Of a DNA stretch of 28,336 nt, positions 14,929-23,186 are shown one piece after another; the stretch's first letter is position 1, and every line of letters begins with the position of its first letter. Source of the stretch: Embleya sp040605455 (GTDB lineage: Bacteria > Actinomycetota > Actinomycetes > Streptomycetales > Streptomycetaceae); the NCBI RefSeq assembly GCF_040605455.1, contig NZ_JBEXCV010000118.1, forward strand, positions 1 to 28,336, given 5' to 3'. The position numbers were made by a program, and so were the translations under genes. The notes under the pieces are model-generated. The model was given only the letters and a program-made list of their open reading frames with translations, did no database searches and was not told where the DNA came from.

Positions 14929-15723
14929 ATGATGGGGCCGGCCCATTCCCTGTCCGGGGCATGCGCGTGGATGGCCGCAGGGGCCGCCGCCGATGCCTAC
15001 GGTCGACCGATGCCCTGGCCCGTCCTGGTGGTCGGCGGGCTGATCTGTGCCGGCGCCGCCCTCGGTCCGGACCTGGACCACAAGGCCGCCACCGTCTCCC
15101 GCTCGTTCGGGCCGATATCCCTGATCCTCTGCGGCCTGGTCGACGCCCTCGCCACCGCCACCTACAAGGCCACCCGCAAGAAGGGCGACCCCCGTCGCAA
15201 CGGCGGCCACCGCACCCTCACCCACACCTGGGTCTGGGCCCTGCTCGTCGGTGTGGGCGCGTCCGCGATCTGCGCCTACGGCGGTCGTTGGGGCGTACTG
15301 GGCGTCCTGTTCGTGCACATGGTGCTCGCCATCGAGGGCCTGTTGTGGCGCCAGGCCCGATTGCACAGCGACATCCTGGTCTGGCTGCTGGGCGGCACCA
15401 GCACCTGGATGCTCGTCGAGATCCTGAACCGCCCCGGCAACGGCTCGAATTGGTTCTTCACCGAGCCCGGCCAGGAGTACTGGTGGGTCGGCCTCCCGAT
15501 CGCCCTCGGCGCCCTCACCCACTGCATCGGTGACGCGCTCACCATCTCCGGCTGCCCGATCCTGTGGCCCATACCGATCGGCCGCAAGCGCTGGTACCCC
15601 CTGGGCCCGCCGAAGTCCATGCGCTTCCGGGCCGGCGCCAAGGTCGAAGTCAAGGTCCTGATGCCACTCTTCATGGCCGCCGGCGGCCTGGGCGCCGTCG
15701 GCGCACTCGGCTACCTCGGCTGA
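14929..15723 (+). CDS. YdjM/DUF457-type membrane-bound metal-dependent hydrolase
   Basis: 264 residues. ATG 14929 (a second ATG follows at 14932) has GAGGAG nine bases upstream. An upstream frame to 14728 is open but has no ribosome site and unusual composition, so it was excluded. The sequence has four or five hydrophobic helices and the family's metal-binding residues: H near the start (GPAHSLSGA), GPDLDHKAAT, GGHRTLTHT, and a later LHSDILVW. Members of this family are predicted inner-membrane metal-dependent hydrolases; their natural substrates are mostly unknown. A TAAACT at 14868-14873 could be a -10 element, though no clear -35 is seen. Confidence 0.85.
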   Translation: MMGPAHSLSGACAWMAAGAAADAYGRPMPWPVLVVGGLICAGAALGPDLDHKAATVSRSFGPISLILCGLVDALATATYKATRKKGDPRRNGGHRTLTHTWVWALLVGVGASAICAYGGRWGVLGVLFVHMVLAIEGLLWRQARLHSDILVWLLGGTSTWMLVEILNRPGNGSNWFFTEPGQEYWWVGLPIALGALTHCIGDALTISGCPILWPIPIGRKRWYPLGPPKSMRFRAGAKVEVKVLMPLFMAAGGLGAVGALGYLG

Positions 15724-15976
15724 CCCCCGGAGAAGGTCGGACCCTACCGGCGGATGGTGACGCCAATCCTCCGAGAGCGGACTGAACACGAGCCCAGTCC
15801 GGTCTCCCGAACCGCATCACCCCGGGTCACAGGCCCGACGCCGGTTCCCGCTCCGATCCCGTCGCACGCTCCGCGCGGCCGACCGACACCGAAACCCAGG
15901 CTTCGCCGCACCCTGTCCGACCGGCGGCGCAACCTCCGAGCGTGCGAATCCGGTCGGATGGCCCCGGCCCCATCCA

Positions 15977-16375
15977 TCAAGCAGCGTCGAGGGCTGCGGT
16001 GATCTTGCGGATCATGTCGGCCACGGCGGGGCCGGGTTCGCCCTTGTGGGTCCGGGCGGCGGCTTCGACGGCGACGACGACGGTGCTGCGGAAGTTGTCG
16101 GCCTCTGCCGGGTCCTGCTTCTTGAGCAGGCCCATGGCTGCCGTCAGGGCCGGCAGCACCTGGTCGGCGAGTACGGCCACGGACTTGCTGTTCAGATACA
16201 TGCCCTTCGGCTTCTCGGCGAGCACGTGCCCGACCAGACCGGTCGCGGAGGCCAGGGCCATGGAGCCGTCGACGGCGGCCCTGTGGGCCTTGCCGGTGGC
16301 GGACATCAGCCAGACGGCGCCGTGCGCGGCGGTCTGCAGGGTGAGCTTGTCCTGGTCGGTAAGGGTGACGGACAT
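15977..16375 (-). CDS. Hypothetical soluble helical protein, 132 residues
   Basis: Family not recognised. ATG 16375 has AAAGGAG nine bases upstream. An in-frame start at 16486 would add a tail of different composition and pass through the inverted repeat at 16455-16501, so it was not used. The sequence is Ala/Val-rich with no signal peptide or strong TM helix, and the Leu/Val/Ala spacing suggests several amphipathic helices. A central LAEKPKGMYLNSKSVAV segment and a C-terminal EPGPAVADMIRKITAALDAA are notable. No catalytic motif is visible. I believe similar proteins occur in other streptomycetes but cannot check. The upstream inverted repeat suggests regulated expression. Confidence 0.75.
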   Translation of the reverse strand: MSVTLTDQDKLTLQTAAHGAVWLMSATGKAHRAAVDGSMALASATGLVGHVLAEKPKGMYLNSKSVAVLADQVLPALTAAMGLLKKQDPAEADNFRSTVVVAVEAAARTHKGEPGPAVADMIRKITAALDAA

Positions 16376-16454
16376 GGTGGTGTGCTCCTTTGAATCTGTT
16401 TCGGTTGCCGATCTTTCTGGTGGCGGATCGGCTCCGTTTCCGTGACTCCATCTT

Positions 16455-16501
16455 GGCACACGTATGGCGCCATTGCGATCCATCATGGCGTCATATGTGC
16501 C
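16455..16501. promoter_or_regulatory. Long imperfect inverted repeat with two ATGGCGYCAT palindromes
   Basis: GGCACACGTATGGCGCCAT (16455-16473) and ATGGCGTCATATGTGCC (16485-16501) are inverted repeats that differ only by two extra bases and one mismatch, separated by 11 bases. Each arm holds ATGGCGYCAT; the left one is a perfect palindrome. The two elements start 21 bases apart, two helical turns. It lies 80-127 bases upstream of the gene ending at 15977. A dimeric regulator binding twice on one face is plausible; an RNA hairpin is the alternative. Confidence 0.6.
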
Positions 16502-16790
16502 GCCAAAGGCGCCGCAGTCTGACCACAGTCCCTAAAGCCGCAGGCCAGAAGCTGTTCTCCCGGGCGCCAACGCAGCCAAATTCTTTGCGGGCTCCATGGG
16601 TGGTCCGTGCTTCTCCAGGACACGACCCCCACGGCATCGTCTGATGCGCCGTCACATCGCCCTACCGGAGGTAGGGCCAACTCCTGCTCACGCAGCGCCC
16701 CTTGCCCAACCGGACATGAGAGCCTTGGCGTAACGATCAACACCCGGTCGCCGCCATCTCCGGCAGCGACCCGCGCTCCGGGGAGGCCTC

Positions 16791-16877
16791 ATGATCGAGC
16801 TGCTCCACCGATGGACCTGCTACTGGGTCGAGCTCCTGCAACGCCACGACCTGGCCCCGGAAAACAACGGGTCCTGA
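16791..16877 (+). CDS. Possible 28-residue small protein
   Basis: Frame MIELLHRWTCYWVELL... ends PENNGS at TGA 16875-16877. GGGGAGG lies four bases before the ATG, one of the best ribosome sites in the window. Residues 3-18 would form an amphipathic Trp/Leu-rich helix. The next gene starts 115 bases downstream. No family is recognised. It may be a true small protein, a leader peptide, or chance. Confidence 0.4.
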   Translation: MIELLHRWTCYWVELLQRHDLAPENNGS

Positions 16878-16992
16878 CCGCCACATCACTCCATCGGCTC
16901 GGCCCCCGCGCCGATCCGTCGAAACAGTTTCCCGACGGCGGGCAATCTCCGCTGTCATGCTGGGCGTTCCGGCTCGAACGACGGGAGCGTCG

Positions 16993-17550
16993 ATGCGTGC
17001 GGAGGACGTGGGTGCGGTCGTGGTCGCGGTGGTGGTACCCGTACTGACCGCAGCCGTCGGGGCGTTCGCGGTCACCTGGCAGGACCGTCAGGCGAGCCGG
17101 TCACAAACCGGCCGTCGGCAACGGGCGTTCGAGGACGCGACCCGGCAGGTCGACTTCGCGGTGTTGTGGTGGGAGGCACGCCAACGCCTCCCCGGCAGCC
17201 CGGAGGAACTGGGCAGTGCGAGTCGCGTCGCCCAGCGCTGGCTCGACCAAGCGGGCGCACTCGTGGTCTCCGCCGGTCCCGGCACCGTCGATCCGCCGCG
17301 CCGGTTGTCCCCCGCCCGCCTCCTGCTCCTCTACCGGTTCCGCCACACCTCGGCCAAGTTCATCCGAGCCGGCTTCTTCGCGATGCTCGTCCTCATGGGC
17401 GTCACGAGCGTCGGCGTACTGAGCGTGGCCCTGTCCACCGGCACCGGCGCCGACCTCGGCTGGTCACTGACCTGGCTGCTGCTCTTCGCCCTGATCACCC
17501 TGTCCCTACGCTTCTGGGCCGTCTCGGCCGACGCCACCCGCCAACCCTGA
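16993..17550 (+). CDS. Hypothetical membrane protein, three TM helices
   Basis: 185 residues. ATG 16993 has GGGAG five bases upstream; an ATG at 16957 would add 12 residues without a better site. The N-terminal TM helix (about 7-28) is followed by a cytoplasmic-looking part with many Arg and Trp/Glu, then two TM helices (about 129-148 and 157-177). No motif or family is recognised. It stands alone between the small frame at 16791 and the convergent recN gene. Role unknown. Confidence 0.78.
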   Translation: MRAEDVGAVVVAVVVPVLTAAVGAFAVTWQDRQASRSQTGRRQRAFEDATRQVDFAVLWWEARQRLPGSPEELGSASRVAQRWLDQAGALVVSAGPGTVDPPRRLSPARLLLLYRFRHTSAKFIRAGFFAMLVLMGVTSVGVLSVALSTGTGADLGWSLTWLLLFALITLSLRFWAVSADATRQP

Positions 17551-17713
17551 ACCCTTGACAGGGTCGCGAGGCCGGAGCAGGCCCCCTTGGCGCCTGTGGA
17601 ACCCCAGCCTTCGTGTCGGACGCGACAGGTGGAGCGCGGGTACACGACCCAGTCAACCCAGACGTGGCCGAAGCAAACCAGCCGGAAACCCGCCACCCTC
17701 AAGGCCAGGTCGA

Positions 17714-17758
17714 CGGGTGGGCCCGGTGGGCGCAACGATGGCCCACGCAACCCACCCG
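17714..17758. terminator. Two-part stem-loop between convergent genes
   Basis: Outer arms CGGGTGGG (17714-17721) and CCCACCCG (17751-17758), inner arms GTGGGC (17726-17731) and GCCCAC (17741-17746), with a small internal loop and a 9-base apical loop. It sits between the 17550 stop (plus) and the recN stop at 17819 (minus), so it may terminate both. Confidence 0.55.
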
Positions 17759-17818
17759 CTACCGCAACAAGCTCGCCCGAGCCCCGCAACCCGTCAGGGC
17801 CAAGCGGCCACAAGCATG

Positions 17819-19561
17819 TCAATCCTCGCGTTTCGCGCCCGCGGCCGTGGCCAGGAGTTCCTCCGCGTGTGCCCGGCCGAGTTCGGAGTCCTCCAGGCCG
17901 GCCAACATGCGGGAGAGTTCGCGAACGCGTGCCGCGTCGTCGAGGGTGACCACGCCGGAGCGGGTGACCGTGCCGTCGCTGGACTTCTCCACCACCAGGT
18001 GACGGTCGGCGAAGGCGGCGACCTGCGGGAGGTGGGTCACCACGATCACCTGGGCGACCCGCGCCAGGCGGGCCAGGCGGCGGCCCACCTCGACCGCGGC
18101 CTTGCCGCCGACGCCCTGGTCGACCTCGTCGAAGACGAACGTGGGGACCGGATCGGCGCCGGCGAAGACCACTTCGACCGCGAGCATCACGCGCGAGAGT
18201 TCACCGCCGGAGGCGCCCTTGGCCAGCGGGCGCGGCGGTGCGCCCGGGTGGGGGGACAGTTGCAGCTCGACCTCGTCCACGCCCATCGGCCCGTACGCCA
18301 GAACCCGATCGCCCACCGGCAGGCCGTCCGGGTCGTCCACGCCGGAGATCGCCACGCCAACGCGCGCGTACGGCATCGCCAGCGCGGTCAGCTCGCCGGT
18401 GACCGCCGCCGCGAAGCGCTCCGCCGCAGCGTGCCGGGCCGCCGAGACCTCGCCCGCCAGCGTCGCCAACTCGGCACGCAGCGCGTCCCGTTCGGCGGTC
18501 AGCTCCTCGGTGCGGTCCTCGTCGCCGTCCAACTCGGCCAACCGCGCGGTCGAGCGCTCGGCCCAGGCCAGCACCTCGTCGATCGACTCGCCGTACTTGC
18601 GGGTCAACGCGGTCAGCGCCGCCCGCCGCTCCTCCGCCGCCGCGAGCCGGACCGGGTCCGCGTCCACGCCGGCCGCGTAGGACGCGAGCTCGCCCGCCAC
18701 GTCGGACACCAGATACCCGACCTCGCCGAGCCGATCCGCCAACGCCGCGAGCGCCGGGTCGTGTGCGCGCACCGCCTCCACCGCCCGGTGCGCGGCGCCC
18801 AGCAGCGTCGAGGCGTCCACCGCGTCCGTGCCGGTCTCCGGGTCGCCCAGCAGCGCCTCGTGCGCCGTGGTCGCCGCAGTGCGCAGTGCATCGGCATGGC
18901 CCAAGCGCAGGGTCTCCGCAGCGAGTTCGGCGTCCTCGCCCGGCTGCGGCACGACCTGCTCGATCTCGGTCAGGCCGAACCGCAACAGATCGGCCTCCTG
19001 CGCACGTTCGCGCGCCCGGGTGGTGATCTCGGTCAGTTCCGCGCTCACCTCGCGCAGCCGTCGGTAGACCCCGCCGTACGCCTTCAACGGCGCCGACACC
19101 GTTTCCCCGGCGTACCGGTCGAGCGCGCCGCGCTGCCGGGCCGGGCGCAGCAGCCGCTGCTGGTCGGTCTGGCCGTGCACCGCGATCAGGTCGTCGGCCA
19201 GGTCGGTCAGCAGCCCGATCGGCGCGGCCCGCCCGCCCACGTGCGCGCGCGAGCGGCCCTCGGCCGAGACGGTCCGCGCCAGCAGCAGTTCGCCGTCGTC
19301 CACCTCGGCGCCCGCCTCGGCCGCCCGACGCCCCGCGGGTGAGTCCGCCGGCACGCTGAGCCGACCCTCCACCAGGGCCTTTCCCGTCCCGTTGCGCACC
19401 AGCCCGGCATCGGCCCGCCCACCGAACAGCAAGCCGAGCCCGGTCACCACCATCGTCTTGCCGGCGCCGGTCTCGCCCGTGACCACGGTGAAGCCCGGCG
19501 CGAGCTCGACTACGGCGTCTTCGATGACACCCAGACCCTGTATCCGCATCTCTTCGAGCAC
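17819..19561 (-). CDS. recN: DNA repair protein RecN (SMC-like ATPase)
   Basis: 580 residues, usual family length. The GTG at 19561 gives the conserved VLEEMRI opening; an ATG four codons later is an alternative. The head domain's Walker A is GETGAGKT (29-36). The long middle (about 150-400) is Ala/Glu/Arg-rich coiled coil. The signature KGASGGELSR (about 447-457) and Walker B TFVFDEVDQGVGG (about 473-485) complete the ABC-type ATPase. RecN acts early at double-strand breaks by holding DNA ends or sister chromatids. It follows NAD kinase, as in many actinobacteria, but is separated from steA here. A 15-bp palindrome and a GAAC-N3-GTTC element lie in the 123-base gap upstream. Confidence 0.96.
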   Translation of the reverse strand: MLEEMRIQGLGVIEDAVVELAPGFTVVTGETGAGKTMVVTGLGLLFGGRADAGLVRNGTGKALVEGRLSVPADSPAGRRAAEAGAEVDDGELLLARTVSAEGRSRAHVGGRAAPIGLLTDLADDLIAVHGQTDQQRLLRPARQRGALDRYAGETVSAPLKAYGGVYRRLREVSAELTEITTRARERAQEADLLRFGLTEIEQVVPQPGEDAELAAETLRLGHADALRTAATTAHEALLGDPETGTDAVDASTLLGAAHRAVEAVRAHDPALAALADRLGEVGYLVSDVAGELASYAAGVDADPVRLAAAEERRAALTALTRKYGESIDEVLAWAERSTARLAELDGDEDRTEELTAERDALRAELATLAGEVSAARHAAAERFAAAVTGELTALAMPYARVGVAISGVDDPDGLPVGDRVLAYGPMGVDEVELQLSPHPGAPPRPLAKGASGGELSRVMLAVEVVFAGADPVPTFVFDEVDQGVGGKAAVEVGRRLARLARVAQVIVVTHLPQVAAFADRHLVVEKSSDGTVTRSGVVTLDDAARVRELSRMLAGLEDSELGRAHAEELLATAAGAKRED

Positions 19562-19598
19562 GGGACGACACTACGAGGTCGTGGGGACTCCGCGCGAA

Positions 19599-19641
19599 GA
19601 ACGCAGTTCAACGGCGTGTGTGCAAAGTGTGTTCAACACAC
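19599..19641. promoter_or_regulatory. Two palindromic elements upstream of recN
   Basis: GTGTGTT-C-AACACAC (19627-19641) is an exact 15-bp palindrome, 66-80 bases upstream of recN. GAAC-GCA-GTTC (19599-19609) is 38-48 bases upstream. GTTCAAC occurs in both, 25 bases apart. A standard actinobacterial LexA box has four bases between GAAC and GTTC, so this is not a canonical one. It may be a repressor or activator site. Confidence 0.5.
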
Positions 19642-19684
19642 CACCAGGCGGCGGTACCGCCGATCCGAGGTCGGCCGAACGGCC

Positions 19685-20572
19685 TCACTTGCGCCCGCGC
19701 CACCCCTTCACCGGCAACGCGAACTTGGCCACCAGCCGATCCGTGAACGGCGCCCGGTGCAGCCTCGCCAGCCGCACCGGCTGGGTCCCGCGCCGCACCT
19801 CCACCCGGGCGCCCGCGGGCAGCTGTACGGTCCGCCGCCCATCGCACCACAACGCACCGGGCGGCGTCTCCGCCGCGAGCTCGAGCGCGAGCACCGAATT
19901 CGGCGAGACCACCACCGGACGCGCGAACAGCGCGTGCGCGCTGATCGGCACCATGATCAGCGCCTCCACCTCGGGCCACACGATCGGCCCACCGCCGGAG
20001 AACGCGTACGCGGTCGAGCCGGTCGGCGTCGCGCACACCACCCCGTCGCAGCCCCAGCGGGACAACGGCCGCCCGTCCACCTCGGCGACCAGTTCGAGCA
20101 TGCGCTCGCGCGAGGCCTTCTCGATCGCGGCCTCGTTCAGCGCCCAGTTGGTGTGCACGATCTCGCCGTTGACCCGGACCACCACGTCGAGCGTCATCCG
20201 CTCCTCGACGTCGTAGTCGCGCGTCACGACCCGCTCCACCACGTCGTTGAGGTCCTCGCGCTCGGCCTCGGCCAGGAAGCCGACCCGGCCCAGATTGACC
20301 CCGAGCATCGGCACGGCCGCATCGCGCACCAACTCCGCGCCGCGCAACAGTGTGCCGTCCCCGCCGAGCACGATCGCCAACTCGCAACCCTTGGCCGCGT
20401 CGGGCTCCACGGACACCACGACCGCACCCGGCAGGGCCAGGTCGTCCGCCTCGTGTTCGAGCACCCGCACGCCCAGACCCGCCGCGATCAGCCGCTCCAC
20501 CACCAGCCGTGCGCTGCGCAGTGCCGCAGGTCGGCCGGTGTGCGTCACCACCAATACCGTGCGATCGCTCAT
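19685..20572 (-). CDS. nadK: NAD kinase
   Basis: 295 residues. ATG 20572 has GAGGGG eight bases upstream; a longer frame to 20599 adds nine residues without support. The catalytic GGDGT motif is at 70-74 (LGGDGTLLRGAE), followed by NLGRVGFLAE and the conserved TPTGSTAYAFSGGGPIV segment that binds NAD. The enzyme makes NADP from NAD and ATP (or polyphosphate) and is cytosolic. It lies between tlyA and recN, the usual actinobacterial order. It lacks long insertions. The C-terminus is basic (VKGWRGRK). Confidence 0.97.
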   Translation of the reverse strand: MSDRTVLVVTHTGRPAALRSARLVVERLIAAGLGVRVLEHEADDLALPGAVVVSVEPDAAKGCELAIVLGGDGTLLRGAELVRDAAVPMLGVNLGRVGFLAEAEREDLNDVVERVVTRDYDVEERMTLDVVVRVNGEIVHTNWALNEAAIEKASRERMLELVAEVDGRPLSRWGCDGVVCATPTGSTAYAFSGGGPIVWPEVEALIMVPISAHALFARPVVVSPNSVLALELAAETPPGALWCDGRRTVQLPAGARVEVRRGTQPVRLARLHRAPFTDRLVAKFALPVKGWRGRK

Positions 20573-20645
20573 GCCCGTATCCCCTCGTTCGCATCGCATC
20601 GACCGCAGCCGTACCCGTACGCCGTGACGCTATCGTGCACGCCGC

Positions 20646-21449
20646 TCACCGAGGCCCCTCGGCGACCGCCCGATCGACGTCCGCCGGGTCCAGCTCCGGT
20701 GCGCCGGCCCGCATCCACAGGAAGTACTCGACGTTGCCCGACGGCCCCGGCAGCGGCGACGCGGTCACTCCGAGCACGCCCAGGCCCACCTTCGCGGCCT
20801 GCTCCGCCACCATGCGCACCGCCTCGGCCCGCAGCGCCGGATCACGCACCACCCCGCCCGCGCCGAGCCGCTCGCGCCCGACCTCGAACTGCGGCTTGAC
20901 CATCATCACCAGATCCGCGTCCGGCGCCGAACAGCGCACCAGCGCGGGCAGCACCAGCCCGAGCGAGATGAAGGACAGGTCACCCACCACGAGGTCGGCC
21001 GCCGGCCCCACTTGATCCGGCGTCAGCTCACGCACATTGGTCCGGTCCCGTACCGTCACCCGGTCGTCGCTGCGCAGCGCCCAGGCCAATTGCCCGTACC
21101 CGACGTCCACCGCGACCACGTGCGCCGCGCCCGCGCGCAACAGCACGTCGGTGAAGCCGCCGGTGGAGGCCCCCGCGTCGATGCAACGCCGCCCCTCGAC
21201 GGTGAGGCCGAGCGGGGTGAACGCGGCGAGCGCGCCGGCGAGCTTGTGCCCACCGCGCGAGACGTAGTCCGGATCCCCCTCGTCGGCCGCGACCACCACG
21301 GCCGCCCCCGCGTCGACCTGGGTGGCGGCCTTGGTCGCGGTCTGGCCGCCCACCGTCACCCGCCCGGCCGCGATCAGTTCGCTCGCGTGGTCCCGGGAGC
21401 GAGCGAGTCCCCTGCGCACCAGCTCGGCGTCGAGCCTGCGTCGTGCCAC
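20646..21449 (-). CDS. tlyA: TlyA-family rRNA 2'-O-methyltransferase (hemolysin-like)
   Basis: 267 residues from GTG 21449, which gives the typical opening VARRRLDAELVRRGLARSR; a GTG at 21503 would add 18 atypical residues. The N-terminal S4 RNA-binding domain (about 4-60) precedes SRGGHKL and the FtsJ/RrmJ-like methyltransferase with SAM motif DAGASTGGF (about 91-99), VAVDVGYGQL and VKPQFEVGRE. Mycobacterial TlyA methylates ribose at C1409 of 16S and C1920 of 23S rRNA and affects capreomycin sensitivity; shorter forms act on 23S only. Which form this is cannot be decided here. Hemolysis is not its established main role. Confidence 0.94.
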   Translation of the reverse strand: MARRRLDAELVRRGLARSRDHASELIAAGRVTVGGQTATKAATQVDAGAAVVVAADEGDPDYVSRGGHKLAGALAAFTPLGLTVEGRRCIDAGASTGGFTDVLLRAGAAHVVAVDVGYGQLAWALRSDDRVTVRDRTNVRELTPDQVGPAADLVVGDLSFISLGLVLPALVRCSAPDADLVMMVKPQFEVGRERLGAGGVVRDPALRAEAVRMVAEQAAKVGLGVLGVTASPLPGPSGNVEYFLWMRAGAPELDPADVDRAVAEGPR

Positions 21450-21551
21450 CGGTCGTGCCTGCCGTTCCTTGGTTGTGCCGAAGTCGTCGACGAGGACCGC
21501 CACTCCCGCGCCCGGCGTGTGTGCGTCCCCGCCCGAATCTGTGGATCGGAC

Positions 21552-21818
21552 CTACCGGTCCAGTTCCGCCAGGGTGTCCCGCAACCCTCGGTGCACATCC
21601 TCGTACACCGACCCGTGCGCCTCGGTGGGCAGGTCACCCACCCGGCTCAAAGTGGCGAGTACCGCGTCCACATGCGCGTCGCCGGAGGGCGCGGGCGGTT
21701 CGACGTCGAGCGGCCCGATCACCGCGACCGCCGAGGGCACGCCGCCCCCGTCGGGCGCACCGCCGCCCACGATCGGCGCCGGATCCGCGCTCGTGTCCGC
21801 GCCCGCGTCCTCGCTCAC
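21552..21818 (-). CDS. Small acidic conserved protein
   Basis: 88 residues. GTG 21818 overlaps the stop of the upstream coiled-coil protein (GTGA). The N-terminal half is Ala/Gly/Pro-rich and disordered-looking; the C-terminal ~45 residues (HVDAVLATLSRVGDL... YEDVHRGLRDTLAELD) read as an amphipathic helix pair. I recall similar short proteins next to tlyA in streptomycetes. Function unknown. Confidence 0.75.
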   Translation of the reverse strand: MSEDAGADTSADPAPIVGGGAPDGGGVPSAVAVIGPLDVEPPAPSGDAHVDAVLATLSRVGDLPTEAHGSVYEDVHRGLRDTLAELDR

Positions 21819-22492
21819 GACTGATCGTCCGCGTCGGCGGCCGGCGCAGCGGGCTTGCGGATCGCCTTCTTGGCCGGTGCCGCCTTCTTCGTGGCAGCGG
21901 TGCCGTTCGTCTTGCGCGCGGGCTTGCGCGGACCGGCCGCCGGGGTCGACGCCGCGTCGGACCGCGGCGCGGAGGTCTTCTTCGCGGCGGCCTTCTTCGC
22001 GGCCGGCGGCTTCTCGGCAGCGGCGGAGGGCTTCGCGACCGGCGCATCGGGCGACGTGGCAGGCGGCGTGGCCACCCGGGCCGCCGGCCCCGCACCGGAC
22101 CCCGCACCCGACCCCGCCACCGGGCGCGGCGTGCGCGGCGTGGACGCGCGCGCCAACCGGTGCTCCAGGTCGGTCACCCGGCTCTTCAGCCGAGCGATCT
22201 CCTCCTCGGCCTTGATCAGGTCCTTGGCCCACGGCTTCGACCGGGACAGCGCCTTGTCCACCTCGCCGCGCACCACGCCCACGAGCAGGTCCCGGTTCGC
22301 CTTGCCGGTCTCGTACAACTCCTCGGCGACCTGCTGCACGTACTGCGGCAACGCCTGGGCCTGTTCGGGTACCTGCTCCAAGTCCAGGCCGCTGCGCTCG
22401 ACCAGGGCCTTGGCCACCTCGGTGACCCGCTGCCTGGTCATCTCGGTCAAGCCACTGGCGATCTGAAGGTAACTGCGAACGACATCTCGCAT
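21815..22492 (-). CDS. Coiled-coil protein with Lys/Ala-rich H1-like C-terminal tail
   Basis: 225 residues from ATG 22492; a GTG at 22501 is an alternative and neither has an ideal ribosome site. Residues about 1-120 are helical and heptad-like, with MRDVVRSYLQIASGL at the start and KAEEEIARLKSRVTDLEHRL as a coiled coil. Residues about 125-225 are Pro/Ala/Lys-rich with KKAAAKKTSA and TKKAAPAKKAIRKPA, like histone H1 or HupS tails. Such tails bind DNA, RNA or acidic surfaces. The first part resembles polyhydroxyalkanoate phasin-like helices in length, but this is weak. Function unknown; a nucleoid-associated or granule-associated role is possible. Confidence 0.8.
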   Translation of the reverse strand: MRDVVRSYLQIASGLTEMTRQRVTEVAKALVERSGLDLEQVPEQAQALPQYVQQVAEELYETGKANRDLLVGVVRGEVDKALSRSKPWAKDLIKAEEEIARLKSRVTDLEHRLARASTPRTPRPVAGSGAGSGAGPAARVATPPATSPDAPVAKPSAAAEKPPAAKKAAAKKTSAPRSDAASTPAAGPRKPARKTNGTAATKKAAPAKKAIRKPAAPAADADDQS

Positions 22493-22771
22493 AAACGGCA
22501 CCTGCCTTCCTGCTCCGGCTGCCCGTATGCGTACTTGCGCGGCGATACGAACGGCGATGATCGGTCTGCTCCGACGCTACCCCCTCCACCGGCGCAGGAC
22601 CGGAAGCAACGACATGCCATCCGCACGAACAACGGCACACCCCCGGCGCCGGCTGCGATCCACCGTCGACACCGACCCGGCCCGAACCCGCGAGGGGCGA
22701 CCGGCGCCGGCATCGCCGGGCGCGCGGTGGGGTACGGTCGCCAACCGGATCCCACGGAAGGAACGCCGCGC

Positions 22772-23113
22772 ATGGCCACCGTCGAAGAGTGCCGCAGGGC
22801 CCTTGAGGAACTGTCCGCCAAAATGGGCCGAGCCGAGGGCGACACCCGCAAGGCCGCCCAGCTCGACCGCAGCCTCAGCTGCCGCGTCACCGACCTCGAC
22901 GTCACCTTCTCCGGGCAGCTGCGCGACGGTGCGCTGCACGACATCGACACCGAACCACGCACCGGCAAGGCGCAGATCCGACTCACCATGACCGGCGACG
23001 ACCTGATCGCCCTGGTCGCCGGCGACCTCAACTTCGCCGCCGCGTGGGCCAAGGGCCGGGTCAAGCTGGAAGCCTCGTTCAAGGACCTGCTCGTGCTGCG
23101 CAAGCTGCTCTGA
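22772..23113 (+). CDS. SCP2-like sterol/lipid-binding domain protein
   Basis: 113 residues from ATG 22772 with GGAAGGA upstream. The second half, TGKAQIRLTMTGDDLIALVAG then LNFAAAWAKGRVKLEASFKDLLVLRKLL, follows the SCP2 fold pattern (strands and a helix that close a hydrophobic tunnel). Single-domain SCP2 proteins bind lipids or acyl chains; a specific partner is unknown. It is on the plus strand among minus-strand core genes and convergent with the HAD gene. Confidence 0.85.
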   Translation: MATVEECRRALEELSAKMGRAEGDTRKAAQLDRSLSCRVTDLDVTFSGQLRDGALHDIDTEPRTGKAQIRLTMTGDDLIALVAGDLNFAAAWAKGRVKLEASFKDLLVLRKLL

Positions 23114-23186
23114 CGAACCGCTCCGAACGCACTCCCCCGAGCGAACCGCCCCGACCCGGCCGGACCCGCCTGCGATACCCGCGCCG

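Larger units (their letters stand above)
16376..16992. other. 617-bp region with one probable short gene and an inverted repeat
   Basis: Apart from the inverted repeat at 16455-16501 and the 28-codon frame at 16791-16877, no gene is supported. A longer plus-strand frame (16607-17047) has codon use unlike real genes here and was left out. Confidence 0.5.

Noticed and set aside
17555..19342. Long plus-strand open frame across recN
   Set aside because: It mirrors recN codons, with Arg/Gln/His-rich shadow composition and no ribosome site.
19599..19609. LexA (SOS) box upstream of recN
   Set aside because: GAAC and GTTC are separated by three bases, not the four of the actinobacterial consensus; kept only as an unassigned palindrome.
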